DNA of 64,000 nt from Betaproteobacteria bacterium (GCA_016183615.1 JACPEG010000053.1:1-64000); one strand, 5' to 3'; shown: positions 1-9,939, counted from the stretch's first letter. The notes: generated from the letters alone by a model not told the origin. Translations and numbers: made by a program.

Positions 1-3000
1 AAGTCGCTCCCATTGCGGGCAGCGCCAGCGCCGATGCGCTCACCGGAACGGCCTACAACGATACCCTGCTGGGCCTCGCGGGCGATGACCGCCTGGACGG
101 GGGCCTGGGCGACGACCTGCTGGACGGCGGATCGGGGCAGGATGCCTATGTGCTCGGCTGGGGCGTGGGGCGCGACACGGTGATCGAGGCGCCGGGAGAG
201 ACGAGCACCATCGAACTCGCCCCCGCGATGACCTTTGGCGATCTCACGGCCTCGCGCGCGGGCGACGACCTTTTCCTGGGCACCCGCGGCACCGGGGACG
301 GGCTGCTGCTCAAGGACTACTTCATTCAGTCCGGCACTTGGCAGCTCGTCACCGCGAACGGCGAGACCCGCAGTCTCGCCGATTTCCTGACCGCACTTCC
401 GCCCGTGACGGGCGACCTGGTGCAGGACGCTTGGCAGGAGACGAAGACCCAATTCATGGCCCAGTGGTATGCGGACGGCGAGCGCTGGAATTACGGCACG
501 CTGCTTTCTGACGGGACCTTTTATGACCCCGGCCGAATCGTCTCCGTCAATTTCAGCGGCTTCTATTTGAACGGGGACGCCTCATCGTTCCACGCCGGGT
601 ACGTCAATGCCGCCTGGCCCACGGAAATCTCCCGGCGGCTCAGCGTGAACGCCGCCTCAAGCGACGAAGCGAATCAGGACTGGGCCGCCTACGATTCCAG
701 CTTCTCCGAAACCCCCGCCACCTTCCGTGTGGCCTGGGAGCGCCCCGCGGTGTCCTGGAACACCTATTTCCTGGGTACGGTGCCCGACTATTCCGGAACG
801 GTGCTGACCGAGGTTTTCCGTACCGACGTGAGCGGACAGGCGCGCGGCGTCGTTCAGGATATTTCGCCGGTGACCGAGGGGGGACTCCCGGGAGCAGTGG
901 AGGTGGCGCGAAGCGCCGCCACCCTGGGGCCGCTGCCCTTCGAGGTCTCCGGGCTGCTTCGCACCCAGAGCGAGACTCACATCCTCAACGAGATCCGCGG
1001 GGGGCCGTCGGATAACTACATCCTGAGCGAGCTCGGCTACGTGGACGGCGGCGCCGGCAACGACACTATCGAAGGCTGGGGCAACTACGGGCCCGGGGTC
1101 GTCAACAACTTCCTGGCGGGCGGTCCGGGCAACGACGTGATCCGCGGCTACTGGAGCACCGATGTGCTCGCGGGCGGCGAGGGCGACGACGATCTCCACG
1201 GCACCTTCGGTGCTGACACCTACCTCGTCGATCCGCGCGATGCGGGCAACGACCAGATCAACGAGGTCTACAGCCCCTACTGGGGAGCGATCAACGGCGA
1301 TCCCGCGGAATTCACGGACACGGTGCGCTTCGGCGAAGGCCTCCGCCCGGACGGCCTGCGTTTTGCCTGGGGAAGCGTGACGTTCAACTCGTCCTGGGAC
1401 GGCGTACGGCGGTTTACTACGCTGGACTTGTCCTGGGACGCGGGCCAAGGCATCCGGGTGGTGCTTTCCGACGCCAGCGTCGCCGAGCGGCCGGGGGCGG
1501 GAATCGAGACGTTCCAGTTCTCCGCTCCGGATGCATCCGGACAGGACGGCCCGGTCCTCTCCACGGACCAGCTGCTCGATCTGGCGAAATCGAGGATCGG
1601 TCCCGTGCCGACGATCGTGGGCACGGCGGGTGCGGACGTGATCAACGGCACTGAAGGTGACGACCTCATCCACGGCCTGGGCGGGACGGACACCATCTGG
1701 GCGTTGGGCGGCAGCGATACCCTCGATGGCGGGCCCGGCGACGATATCCTGCTGGGCGGCACCGGCAACGATGTTTACCTGTTTGGCCGCGGCTCCGGGC
1801 AGGACACGATCCGGGACATCGACTTCACACCGGCGAATGTGGACACTGTGCGGTTCTCGGCCGATGTCTCTCCCGCCGATGTCGTCGTCTGGAGAGATGT
1901 TTTTGACCTCCATCTGAGCATCGACGAAAGCGCCGACCGCGTGACGCTCGGTGGATATTTCGGCCGTTCCTCCGCGAGGGTGGAGCAGGTGACGTTTTCC
2001 GACGGAACGGTGTGGGATACCGCAACGATCGCGGCGGATGCCCCGTTTGGCGTGCTCGGCACCGAAAATGCGGACAGCCTGCTCGGGAGTTCGTCAAACA
2101 ACGTGATTTTCGGGTTGGGCGGCAATGATTATCTCAGCGGCGCCGGCGGAAATGACGTGCTGAAGGGTGGCGCGGGCGACGACACCTATTTGTTCAACCT
2201 GGGCGACGGCGTGGATCGGATCCAGGATGGCGGCGGCGTGGACACGCTGCAATTCGGCGCGGGAATCACGCCGGACATGCTCTCGCTCGGTGTCGGTTCG
2301 CTGCTGGTTCGGGTTGGGAACAACGGTGATGCGATTCACATTGACGACTTCAATCCCGCCGATGTTCATGCCCATCCCGTCATCGAGCATTTCCAGTTCG
2401 CGGACGGCACGTCCCTGTCCTATGAGCAGCTGCTCGAGCGCGGGTTCGCCATTTCGGGAACCGACGGCGCCGATACCCTGACGGGTACCGATATCAGCGA
2501 CCGGATCGCCGGCGGTCCGGGCGACGACGTACTGGCCGGGGGCGAAGGCGACGATACCTATGTGTTCAATCCGGGCGACGGCGTGGACACGATCCGCGAC
2601 GCGTCCCTCGTCGGAGCACCCAACCGCATCCGCTTTGGTGCCGGCATCCGCCGGGACGATCTCAGCCCCTCCATTGACGGCAACGCGCTGAGGATTGACG
2701 TGGGGAGCGGCGGCGACGCCGTCGTGCTCGAAGGCTTCGATCAGTCCGTGGCAAATGGAACCACCGTCGTAGGAATCCTGGAATTCGATGACGGCAGCAC
2801 GATCCCGATTGCCGAACTTCTGAATCGCGCGCCGGAGCTGGTGGCCCGGCTGCCGGACGTGGAAGCCCCCGAGGACGCGCCGTTCCGGTTTCAGATTCCT
2901 GCCGGCGCGTTCATCGACCGGGATGCGGGCGACGTGCTTGCCTTCGAGGCCAGCCTGGCGGACGGCTCGGCGCTTCCGTCCTGGCTGGCGTTCGATCCGG

Positions 3001-4688
3001 CGGCGCGGGAGTTTTCGGGAACACCGGCCAACGACGATGTCGGGGTCCTGAGCATTAGCGTGACGGCCACGGACCGGGCGGGGGAGCGCGTTTCGGACAC
3101 GTTCGAGCTTTGCGTGCCCAACGTGAATGATGCCCCCGAGCAAATCCGGCCCCTGGATGACGCGGCGGTCGCCGACGGGGAAGCCTTCATGTACATGGTT
3201 CCAGCCGACGCCTTCCGTGACGTGGATGCGGGCGATTCCCTGAGACTGAGCGCCACTCTCGCGAGCGGGGCGTCGCTGTCCGGCTGGCTGACTTTCGACC
3301 CGGCTACCGGGACGTTCTCGGGAACGCCTTCGGAACAGGACCTCGGCGCGATGATGGTCGCGGTGCACGCCACGGACGGGGCGGGCGCTTCGGTGACTGG
3401 AGAATTCGGGGTGAGCATCGCCGTTGCACCCGACCGGTCGCTCGCCGGCACGGCGGGCGACGATCTGCTGGAGGGCCGTTCGGGCGACGACAGCCTGGAT
3501 GGGGCTGACGGCAATGACCGGCTGTTCGGCCGCATGGGCGATGACACCCTCTCGGGAGGCGCCGGAAACGATCTGCTCGCCGGCGGCCGGGGCGACGACC
3601 GCTATCGCTTCGCGCCGGGCGACGGGCTCGATCTTCTTTCCGACCCCGAGGGACGGGACACGGTGGAGTTTGCCGTGGGGATCGCCCCTGGGCAGGTGGT
3701 GGCGCGGGCCGGCGCCGAGGGTGCGCGGGTGAGGCTCCTGGACGAACGCGGCAACGAGCGCGACGAGGGCATGGATCTGCTGTTCTCCGAGCCCGGCATT
3801 TCGCCCGTGGAGCGCTTCGAGTTTGCGGGCGGCACCTCCCTCACTCTCGCGGACCTGCTCATCCAGTCCCCGACTCATTACGGCACCGATAAGGCCGATG
3901 AGATCATCACGGGGCGCGACGACGATACGGTGTTCTCCGGCAAGGGCACGGACCGGGTGCGCTCGGGCTCCGGCCACGACTTGCTCTATGGGGAGGATGG
4001 CAATGACAGCCTGGATGGCGAGGCCGGGCACGACCGGCTCGATGGCGGCAAGGGTGCCGATGATCTGTTCGGCGGCGATGGCGACGACGTGCTCGAAGGC
4101 GGCGCAGGCAGTGACCGGCTCGATGGCGGCTCCGGATTCAATACCTACGTGTTCGCTCAGGGCTTCGGCGAGGACCGGATTCTCCCGGGGACCGGCAGCG
4201 GTGTGGTCCGCTTCGAGGACGGCATCGCGTCCGGCGAAGTGCGCGTGAAGCGCGATGGGCGTGCCCTGGTGCTGCAGTATCTCGGCGAGGCCGAGGACAA
4301 AGTGAGGATCGAGGACTGGTTCGCCGATCGAACCCGCCGGCCGCTGGAGGCCGTGGCCTTTGCCGACGGCACCACTTGGAGCGCGCAGGCGCTGGACGTG
4401 ATGGCGAAGGGACCTGGCAAGGACGCTGCGCCCAAGCCGCTGGCGGCGTCTCCGTTCGGGTACGACAGGCGCGACTACCGTTCCGAATGGGCGCGCACCC
4501 ACGCCCTTCTGGATCTGCATCTGGAGGGATCGGGCGGTTCCGAGGGAGTCAGTGCGGATCTCGCGGTATTCCGGCCCTTCGGATCGGTCCACTCCGGGGC
4601 GCGCGACCCGCGGGAACCCGGCGCGGATGACGGCCGGCACCTGCACGCGCTCACGGGCCTGAAGGAAGGACTGAATACGCTGGGGTAG
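1..4688 (+). CDS. RTX-type calcium-binding secreted protein, 5' end outside window
   Basis: Large extracellular protein of the RTX/haemolysin-type calcium-binding class, probably an adhesin or exoprotein exported by a type I system. The frame is open from base 3, and RTX nonapeptides (GDDRLDGGLGDDLLDGG) already lie before the first ATG at 150, so the true start is upstream of the window. RTX blocks recur at about 60-150, 1030-1210, 1615-1790, 2050-2200, 2460-2600, 3440-3610 and 3880-4150. Between blocks sit strand-rich linker modules resembling the haemolysin-type calcium-binding related domain. A Trp/Tyr-rich non-repeat module occupies about 420-1000. Two tandem cadherin/dystroglycan-like (CADG) modules lie at about 2830-3420, with matching cores AFIDRDAGD and AFRDVDAGD. 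No enzymatic domain is visible. The next gene is an HlyD-family adaptor, which supports type I export. The substrate and role cannot be told from sequence. Confidence 0.88.
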   Translation, partial: VAPIAGSASADALTGTAYNDTLLGLAGDDRLDGGLGDDLLDGGSGQDAYVLGWGVGRDTVIEAPGETSTIELAPAMTFGDLTASRAGDDLFLGTRGTGDGLLLKDYFIQSGTWQLVTANGETRSLADFLTALPPVTGDLVQDAWQETKTQFMAQWYADGERWNYGTLLSDGTFYDPGRIVSVNFSGFYLNGDASSFHAGYVNAAWPTEISRRLSVNAASSDEANQDWAAYDSSFSETPATFRVAWERPAVSWNTYFLGTVPDYSGTVLTEVFRTDVSGQARGVVQDISPVTEGGLPGAVEVARSAATLGPLPFEVSGLLRTQSETHILNEIRGGPSDNYILSELGYVDGGAGNDTIEGWGNYGPGVVNNFLAGGPGNDVIRGYWSTDVLAGGEGDDDLHGTFGADTYLVDPRDAGNDQINEVYSPYWGAINGDPAEFTDTVRFGEGLRPDGLRFAWGSVTFNSSWDGVRRFTTLDLSWDAGQGIRVVLSDASVAERPGAGIETFQFSAPDASGQDGPVLSTDQLLDLAKSRIGPVPTIVGTAGADVINGTEGDDLIHGLGGTDTIWALGGSDTLDGGPGDDILLGGTGNDVYLFGRGSGQDTIRDIDFTPANVDTVRFSADVSPADVVVWRDVFDLHLSIDESADRVTLGGYFGRSSARVEQVTFSDGTVWDTATIAADAPFGVLGTENADSLLGSSSNNVIFGLGGNDYLSGAGGNDVLKGGAGDDTYLFNLGDGVDRIQDGGGVDTLQFGAGITPDMLSLGVGSLLVRVGNNGDAIHIDDFNPADVHAHPVIEHFQFADGTSLSYEQLLERGFAISGTDGADTLTGTDISDRIAGGPGDDVLAGGEGDDTYVFNPGDGVDTIRDASLVGAPNRIRFGAGIRRDDLSPSIDGNALRIDVGSGGDAVVLEGFDQSVANGTTVVGILEFDDGSTIPIAELLNRAPELVARLPDVEAPEDAPFRFQIPAGAFIDRDAGDVLAFEASLADGSALPSWLAFDPAAREFSGTPANDDVGVLSISVTATDRAGERVSDTFELCVPNVNDAPEQIRPLDDAAVADGEAFMYMVPADAFRDVDAGDSLRLSATLASGASLSGWLTFDPATGTFSGTPSEQDLGAMMVAVHATDGAGASVTGEFGVSIAVAPDRSLAGTAGDDLLEGRSGDDSLDGADGNDRLFGRMGDDTLSGGAGNDLLAGGRGDDRYRFAPGDGLDLLSDPEGRDTVEFAVGIAPGQVVARAGAEGARVRLLDERGNERDEGMDLLFSEPGISPVERFEFAGGTSLTLADLLIQSPTHYGTDKADEIITGRDDDTVFSGKGTDRVRSGSGHDLLYGEDGNDSLDGEAGHDRLDGGKGADDLFGGDGDDVLEGGAGSDRLDGGSGFNTYVFAQGFGEDRILPGTGSGVVRFEDGIASGEVRVKRDGRALVLQYLGEAEDKVRIEDWFADRTRRPLEAVAFADGTTWSAQALDVMAKGPGKDAAPKPLAASPFGYDRRDYRSEWARTHALLDLHLEGSGGSEGVSADLAVFRPFGSVHSGARDPREPGADDGRHLHALTGLKEGLNTLG

Positions 4689-4779
4689 CCCGCAGGGCGA
4701 AACAAGGCCGAAAGCCGAAAGTCCGCCTGAGCCTGAAATCGGGGCGTTTATTCCGCTCCACATGAACCAGGGGAACTCC

Positions 4780-6162
4780 ATGGAATCCGAGATGATGAAT
4801 CGAATCGCCCGCCTGCAATCCCCGGCACGCGATTTTGCCCCGGACATTCTGCGCGTTCAGGGCTATCCGCCCTCGCCGCTGCCGCGGCTGGTGCTGTGGG
4901 CGCTGGCGGGGCTGCTGGCGCTGCTGTTGATTTGGGCCGCGGTGGGCCGCCTGGACGAGATCGCGGTGGCCCAGGGCAAGATCGTGCCCCTGAGCTATCT
5001 CCAGGTGGTGCAGCCGGCAGAACCGGGAATCGTGCGGGAGTTGCTCGTGAAGGAAGGCGACGAGGTGCGGGCGGGGCAAGCGCTGGTGCGCATGGACAGC
5101 CGGATTTCCGAGGCCGAGCGCACCCAGATCCGGAACGACCTGAGCCTGCGCACGCTGCAGCTCCGGCGCATCGATGCCGAGCTCGGCGGCACCGTGTTGA
5201 AGCGTGGACCCGATGATCCCGCCGAATTGTTTGCGCAAGTCGACGCCCAGCATCGGGCGCGCCGCCGCGCCCACGAGGATGCCCTCGGGATCGAGCGCGA
5301 TGCGCTGGCGAAGGCGCGGGCCGATTTCCAGGCCGCGCTGGAGACCGAGGCGAAGCTCAGGCAGACCCTGCCCCTCTACCGGGAACAGGAGCAAGGCTGG
5401 AAGCAGCTGGCGAAAGAGGACTATGCGGGGAAACTCCTCGCCATGGACCGCAGCCGCGCCCGCATCGAGGTCGAGCAGGAGCTGAAGGTCCAGTCGGCCA
5501 ACGTGGCGGCGCTACGGGCGACCATCGCCCAGGCCGGGAAGCGCATCGCCCAGATCGCGTCCAGCTACCGCCAGCAGCTCCACGACGAGCGCATCGAGGC
5601 CGAGGGCCAGCGCCTGAAGCTGCAGCAGGAGTGGGAAAAGCAGTCCCACCGCCACGGCCTGCTGGAACTCAGGGCTCCCCAGGACGGCGTCGTCAAAGAT
5701 CTGGCGACCCACACCCCGGGTACCGTGGTGGCGCCGGGCACGGTGGTGCTGACGCTGGTGCCCCACAACGATCCGATGCAGGCGGAGGTCTGGGTGTCGA
5801 ACCTTGACGCCGGATTCGTGCAGGAGCGGCAGCCGGTGAAGCTCAAGCTCGCCGCCTACCCATTCCAGAAATACGGCATGGTGGAAGGCGAGGTGCGGCA
5901 GATCAGCCCCGATGCGAGCGAGTATCCCGCGGCCCGGGGCGACCGGGTCGCGGCGGTGAACGACGCGCCGCCCGCGGCGGCCTCGGGCTATCGGGCGCTG
6001 GTGGCCCTCAGGACGCCCTTCCTCGAAGCCGGCGCGGCGCGCCACAGGATCGTTCCCGGAATGCAGGTATCGGCGGAAATCCACTTGGGCAGCCGCAGCG
6101 TCCTCGAATATCTGCTGCCGCCGGTGCAAAAGACCCTGCACGAAGCAGGGCGGGAACGCTGA
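4780..6162 (+). CDS. HlyD-family type I secretion membrane fusion protein
   Basis: Periplasmic adaptor linking an inner-membrane ABC exporter to an outer-membrane TolC-like channel, most likely for export of the preceding RTX protein. The protein is about 460 residues: short cytoplasmic N-terminus, one membrane segment at about 37-56 (LVLWALAGLLALLLIW), a lipoyl-like half domain (VVQPAEPGIVRELLVKEGD), a long Glu/Lys/Arg-rich coiled-coil region, the second lipoyl half (LRAPQDGVVKDLATHTPG) and a beta-barrel domain. An in-frame ATG at 4762 precedes the chosen one, but AGGGGA at 4769-4774 sits correctly for the ATG at 4780. The ABC ATPase and the outer-membrane channel are not in the window; they may lie to the left of the RTX gene. 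Confidence 0.9.
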   Translation: MESEMMNRIARLQSPARDFAPDILRVQGYPPSPLPRLVLWALAGLLALLLIWAAVGRLDEIAVAQGKIVPLSYLQVVQPAEPGIVRELLVKEGDEVRAGQALVRMDSRISEAERTQIRNDLSLRTLQLRRIDAELGGTVLKRGPDDPAELFAQVDAQHRARRRAHEDALGIERDALAKARADFQAALETEAKLRQTLPLYREQEQGWKQLAKEDYAGKLLAMDRSRARIEVEQELKVQSANVAALRATIAQAGKRIAQIASSYRQQLHDERIEAEGQRLKLQQEWEKQSHRHGLLELRAPQDGVVKDLATHTPGTVVAPGTVVLTLVPHNDPMQAEVWVSNLDAGFVQERQPVKLKLAAYPFQKYGMVEGEVRQISPDASEYPAARGDRVAAVNDAPPAAASGYRALVALRTPFLEAGAARHRIVPGMQVSAEIHLGSRSVLEYLLPPVQKTLHEAGRER

Positions 6163-6318
6163 GGCGGCGCCCCGAAAATCGCGTGTCAAGACTACCCAAA
6201 ACACCGGTCCCGGGTCTATAAGTCAGCGGTGGCCCGCAAACCCGGTCCGGCAGGCCGGCGCGCAACGCGCCGGGGCGTTGGGCGGCGGGGTCCGGAACGA
6301 CGCAGCGGGGAGGACGCC

Positions 6319-6798
6319 ATGAAGCAGACGCTCTACGACCTGCTTGACCTCGGGCACGACGCCGACCAGGCGGCGATCGATGCGGCCTTCGATGCCCAGA
6401 GGCAGAGGCTCGCCCGGGGCGTTACGCTGGCGGAGCCGGATGCGATGAACCGCCTGAGGATGATCCGGGACGGTTACCGGATTCTGTCCAGTCCCGAACG
6501 GCGCCGGCAATACGACGAAACCGTGTCGCGGGCGGCGGCGGCGGACCTGTCGCGCACGGCCTACCGGGTGGAGGAGCCATGGCGGCGAAGGGGCGTAAGC
6601 GGCGCCGCCGTCAGCGTGTTTCTCGTTTCGATGACCGCCATGGCCTATGGCGGGCTGGCGATCCTGGAGCGCAGCAACGAGCTGCGCATCGCCTACGTGG
6701 AAACGGTGGCCAAGAAGAAGGCGGAGCGGGAGCGGGCCGAGAAGGCGCGGGTGGATGAAATCCGGCTGCGGGCATCCCGGATCGCCGGCGTAAATTGA
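6319..6798 (+). CDS. Small membrane protein with degenerate J domain
   Basis: Predicted 159-residue protein. The N-terminal 60-65 residues read like a J domain: YDLLDLGHDADQAAID at the start and GYRILSSPERRRQYDE at the end, as in DnaJ helix IV. The HPD tripeptide needed to stimulate DnaK is absent, so classical co-chaperone activity is unlikely. One membrane segment follows at about 95-118 (AVSVFLVSMTAMAYGGLAIL). The C-terminus is a charged, Lys/Glu/Arg-rich helix that could form a coiled coil. The start is chosen at 6319 because GGGGAGG at 6307-6313 precedes it; an upstream in-frame ATG at 6229 has no such site. It lies 156 bases after the HlyD gene and could belong to the same locus. Its function is not recognised. 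Confidence 0.6.
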   Translation: MKQTLYDLLDLGHDADQAAIDAAFDAQRQRLARGVTLAEPDAMNRLRMIRDGYRILSSPERRRQYDETVSRAAAADLSRTAYRVEEPWRRRGVSGAAVSVFLVSMTAMAYGGLAILERSNELRIAYVETVAKKKAERERAEKARVDEIRLRASRIAGVN

Positions 6799-6819
6799 AC
6801 TGTGTCAGATTCAAACGAA

Positions 6820-6840
6820 ACGGGGGGCGCAGCCCCCCGT
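6820..6840 (-). terminator. Intrinsic terminator between convergent genes
   Basis: A perfect 9-bp stem, ACGGGGGGC at 6820-6828 and GCCCCCCGT at 6832-6840, has a 3-base loop. Read on the minus strand it is followed by a T-rich stretch (TTTCGTTTG), so it best ends the FecR-gene transcript. It may also stop the plus-strand transcript from the J-domain-like gene. Confidence 0.7.
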
Positions 6841-6859
6841 TCGCGTTGCGGCCCTGCGC

Positions 6860-9800
6860 TCAGCAGCCGGTCTGGCCGACGCAGGAGAAGACCTGGACCG
6901 AGGCCGTGGCCTTGTTGATGGGGCCGTGGAAGGTGGTGATGCCCATCCCGATGTGATCGCCGGCGGTTCCCATGAACTGGCCCCGTACATTGGCGAATTC
7001 GACCGGGGTGCTGATGGCGCTGGGGCAGTTGATGCAGGTCACCGCCGGGTGGTTGTTGAACTGCCCGTTCAGGTCGACACTCAGGCTGTTGCTCTCGATC
7101 ATCAGCGGCGCATTGGTCATGTTGTAGTTGACCCCGCTCACGGTCCAGGCCGCGTTCATCGAGGCCGTGACCGCAGTGAAATCCACCGCGATGTTCCCGG
7201 ACAGGAACGATCCCACGTTCCCCGCGGAGTCCGTCGGGTTGGTGCCTGTCACGTGCGGGAAGTTGACGATTCCGGTCCGGGTGAACACATTCTCCGGGAA
7301 TGCCACGTCGCCGTACATCCAGTGGATTCCGGTTCCCGGGGTGAAGGGCGGCGTTACCGGCATTCCACTGAACGACACGGAGGTGACTTCGCCGGCATTC
7401 CAGCGGCCGAAGCCGCCGTTGATGGGACCGAGGGTCCCGGTGTTGACGTTGCTGCCGGTGCCGATGTTGGCGGCGTCGCTGATGTCATTGAAGGCGGTGA
7501 GGTTGGCGCCCGAGTACACCATGTAGGGCGAGGTGTTCAGGTTGACGCCGGAGTGGGTAACGTCGAATCCCGGGGTGTCCCCGGCATACGCAAAGACCAG
7601 CGTCGTCAGCGGAATGCCCGTATTGGTGGAAGCGCAGGTCGGACATTGGTAGACCTGGACCGAGGCCGTGGGGCCGGCGGCGGAATCGGACGCGATGGAC
7701 ATGCCGGCATGATCGCCCGCGGTTCCCGCAAATGCCCCCGTCAAGAACACCGACGCGAGCGATCCGCTGCCGCACGGTCCGCCGATGCACTTTCCCTCGC
7801 TCAGGTTGGTGACGTCGGTTTGACCGAAGAAGACGACGGAAGAACCCGTGTTGGAAAGATCGAGCTCGATCTCCTTGAAAACATGCTGGACGCCGGCAAT
7901 CGTCCAGCTCATGTCCTGGATGACGCCATCGAGATGCTGGAATTCCACGAACATGGGACCGAAGCTGAAGGAACTGGCGATGTTGCCGTTCATGTCGGTG
8001 GGCGTCGTTCCGGCAACGCGGTTGAACTGGAACCCTCCGACCTTGGGCGCGAATACGGCCGGGTCGGTGATGTCGAAGCCGTAGATCCAGTGCACGCCGG
8101 TTCCGGGAGTGAAGGTGGAGGTGGAGGTGCCGCCTGCGTCGGTGAACGTGAAGGTCCCGTCAATCCACCTTCCGAAGTGCCCGCTGACCGAACTCGCGAT
8201 TCCCACCATGTCGCTGCCGGAAGGGCCGACCGCGCCGCTGAAGGAATCGGAGGTGATGGGATCGACCACGGTCGAGAACGACACCAGCGTCTCGGACGCG
8301 CCCGAGCCCGAAGTCGTGATGGAGGTCGGGAGCAGAAAACCGCCGACGGAGAAGCCGTCTCCGGAAACGGCCAGCCCGACTGGAAGGGACGGAGGGGGAG
8401 TTACCGTGCCGGCCACCGCCAGGGCCTCGGCGCCGACGATATCTCCGTTGGGCCCGCCGTCGGACGCGTGATAGACCAGGGCGAGCCCGGGGGCGCCGCT
8501 GCCGGTGAAGGACCCGGCATACTCGCCGAAGACCGACGAGCCGCAGCTCGGCCCCGTGCAGCTGCCGCCCATGCTGCCAAATGCCGTTCCGTCCGACCCG
8601 AACGGGGTGGCGGAACCGGAAAGACTGTAGGTCGCGGAATTGAAAGCCAGGCTGAGCGCATCGACCGTCAGCTGCTGCTGCAGGAAATCGACCGTTATGG
8701 TGGCGTCGATGAAGGTGCCGGTGGTTCCGGCGCTGTTGGTGGGACTGGTTCCGCCCACCGGCTTGTAGATGACGGTCCCGGAGCCGGGAAGGGTCGGGAA
8801 GTCACCCACCGCGTAATGCAGGTTGCTGTTGGTGAAGGTCATGCCGTCCACCGTGGCGCCGGCGCCAAACCAGCGTCCCCAGTGGATGTTGCCCGCAGCG
8901 GTGGAGAACCCGCTGTCGAACACCTGGGCCGAGCCGATGTTGCCGTCCACGGAAAACGGAGAGGAAACCACGAAACCGCCAAGCTGGCCGCTGCCGTTGT
9001 TGGTGAAGGTTGCGTTGCTGAACGCGAAGCCGGAAGAAAACGTGCTGGGGAAATATGCAATTGCGCCGGCGCCGCTGGTCGGGAACGTCGGCAGGACCTC
9101 CGGTGTTCCGGTTTCCGCCAGCGTTTCCGTCTGCTGGTATTCGTCGACCTTTTCCAGGGTGACCCCGGAGGGCGGCGGAGCGACCATGGAGGGACGGCTC
9201 TCGGCCGTGGCGCCGCTCGCCTCGGAGGTCTGTTCACCGCCGGTGCCGCTGCCGCCCTGCTGGGCGGCCTGGCCCTTGCCCTGGGGCCTCACCGATACCC
9301 AGGTCGGCGGCTGAAGCAGCGGCTGGGCGGGAGAATTGATGTCGGCCACGTGGAAGTGCTGGTTGATCCCGAAGAGGAACTCGCCGGCGTTGTTGGCGAC
9401 CGACACCTTGTTGGTGCCGTGGGAAATCCCCAGCACGCTGCCGTAGAGCCCGTCCTTGACCTCGGCGCCGCAATCGCCGCGGCAGTCGCGCACCGCGTAA
9501 TCGGTGCCGCGGATGCCGATGGTGGCGGTTTCCGCCCGCACCGCGTAGTTGGAACGGTTGGTGCGGCCGATGATGCCCGTCACCGTGCGAAAGCCGCCTT
9601 TCACCAGCCTGAGGAAGGCCTTCTCCAATCCGTCCTCGCGGCCCGCGAACTTGTATTCCTCGATCGCGAGCTGGCTGTTCTCCCGCAGCGAGACGACGCT
9701 CTCGTCGGTAAAGCGCACCTGCAGGCTGCTGGCGGCTCCGGTGCGCAGCACGTCCTTGTCCTCGATCGACGAACCGTATTGCAGGCGAACGTCCCTCCCG

Positions 9801-9928
9801 GCGCGGACGGCAACGGTGTCGCCGGCGGCGAGCAGCACCCGGCCCACGGTTTCGGCATGGGCGATGGCGGCCAGGGCGGCGAGGCTCGCCGCGGCGGCAA
9901 ATTGGCAAAGGGCTTTTTGCACGTTCAT
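6860..9928 (-). CDS. Secreted FecR-domain protein with three long C-terminal repeats
   Basis: Exported protein of about 1022 residues. The N-terminus is a signal peptide ([20 protein letters not shown], cut near AHA|ET). A FecR domain spans roughly residues 50-160 (VRFTDESVVSLRENSQLAI, ATIGIRGTDYAVRDC). A Gly/Ser/Thr/Pro-rich linker follows to about 300. Three related units follow, marked by GRWFGAG near 350, FGRWIDG near 588 and FGRWNAG near 841. Units two and three carry HWIYG/HWMYG shortly after, and each unit ends in a Gly-rich strand such as GAFAGTAGDHAGM. Cys pairs recur (CTGPSC, CIGGPC, CINC, CPTC, terminal CVGQTGC), which suits an oxidising or extracellular location. The repeat ends recall TbpB-type barrel domains (inference). 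The start at 9928 is preceded by GGGG; an alternative ATG at 9943 overlaps the upstream stop codon. It is translationally close to the barrel gene before it. Its function is unknown. Confidence 0.75.
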   Translation of the reverse strand: MNVQKALCQFAAAASLAALAAIAHAETVGRVLLAAGDTVAVRAGRDVRLQYGSSIEDKDVLRTGAASSLQVRFTDESVVSLRENSQLAIEEYKFAGREDGLEKAFLRLVKGGFRTVTGIIGRTNRSNYAVRAETATIGIRGTDYAVRDCRGDCGAEVKDGLYGSVLGISHGTNKVSVANNAGEFLFGINQHFHVADINSPAQPLLQPPTWVSVRPQGKGQAAQQGGSGTGGEQTSEASGATAESRPSMVAPPPSGVTLEKVDEYQQTETLAETGTPEVLPTFPTSGAGAIAYFPSTFSSGFAFSNATFTNNGSGQLGGFVVSSPFSVDGNIGSAQVFDSGFSTAAGNIHWGRWFGAGATVDGMTFTNSNLHYAVGDFPTLPGSGTVIYKPVGGTSPTNSAGTTGTFIDATITVDFLQQQLTVDALSLAFNSATYSLSGSATPFGSDGTAFGSMGGSCTGPSCGSSVFGEYAGSFTGSGAPGLALVYHASDGGPNGDIVGAEALAVAGTVTPPPSLPVGLAVSGDGFSVGGFLLPTSITTSGSGASETLVSFSTVVDPITSDSFSGAVGPSGSDMVGIASSVSGHFGRWIDGTFTFTDAGGTSTSTFTPGTGVHWIYGFDITDPAVFAPKVGGFQFNRVAGTTPTDMNGNIASSFSFGPMFVEFQHLDGVIQDMSWTIAGVQHVFKEIELDLSNTGSSVVFFGQTDVTNLSEGKCIGGPCGSGSLASVFLTGAFAGTAGDHAGMSIASDSAAGPTASVQVYQCPTCASTNTGIPLTTLVFAYAGDTPGFDVTHSGVNLNTSPYMVYSGANLTAFNDISDAANIGTGSNVNTGTLGPINGGFGRWNAGEVTSVSFSGMPVTPPFTPGTGIHWMYGDVAFPENVFTRTGIVNFPHVTGTNPTDSAGNVGSFLSGNIAVDFTAVTASMNAAWTVSGVNYNMTNAPLMIESNSLSVDLNGQFNNHPAVTCINCPSAISTPVEFANVRGQFMGTAGDHIGMGITTFHGPINKATASVQVFSCVGQTGC

Positions 9929-9939
9929 GGCAGTCCCCA

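Noticed and set aside
60..4150. Repetitive DNA that could be taken for a CRISPR or satellite array
   Set aside because: The repeats are in frame, encode GGxGxDxxx nonapeptides and vary in sequence, as RTX coding repeats do.
2094..4847. Long minus-strand reading frame of 917 codons opposite the RTX gene
   Set aside because: It mirrors the RTX repeats; the plus strand encodes clear RTX and CADG motifs. Long antisense frames are expected at this GC content.
6181..6228. Promoter before the J-domain-like gene (TATAAG near 6215)
   Set aside because: No -35 box at proper distance; evidence too weak to list.
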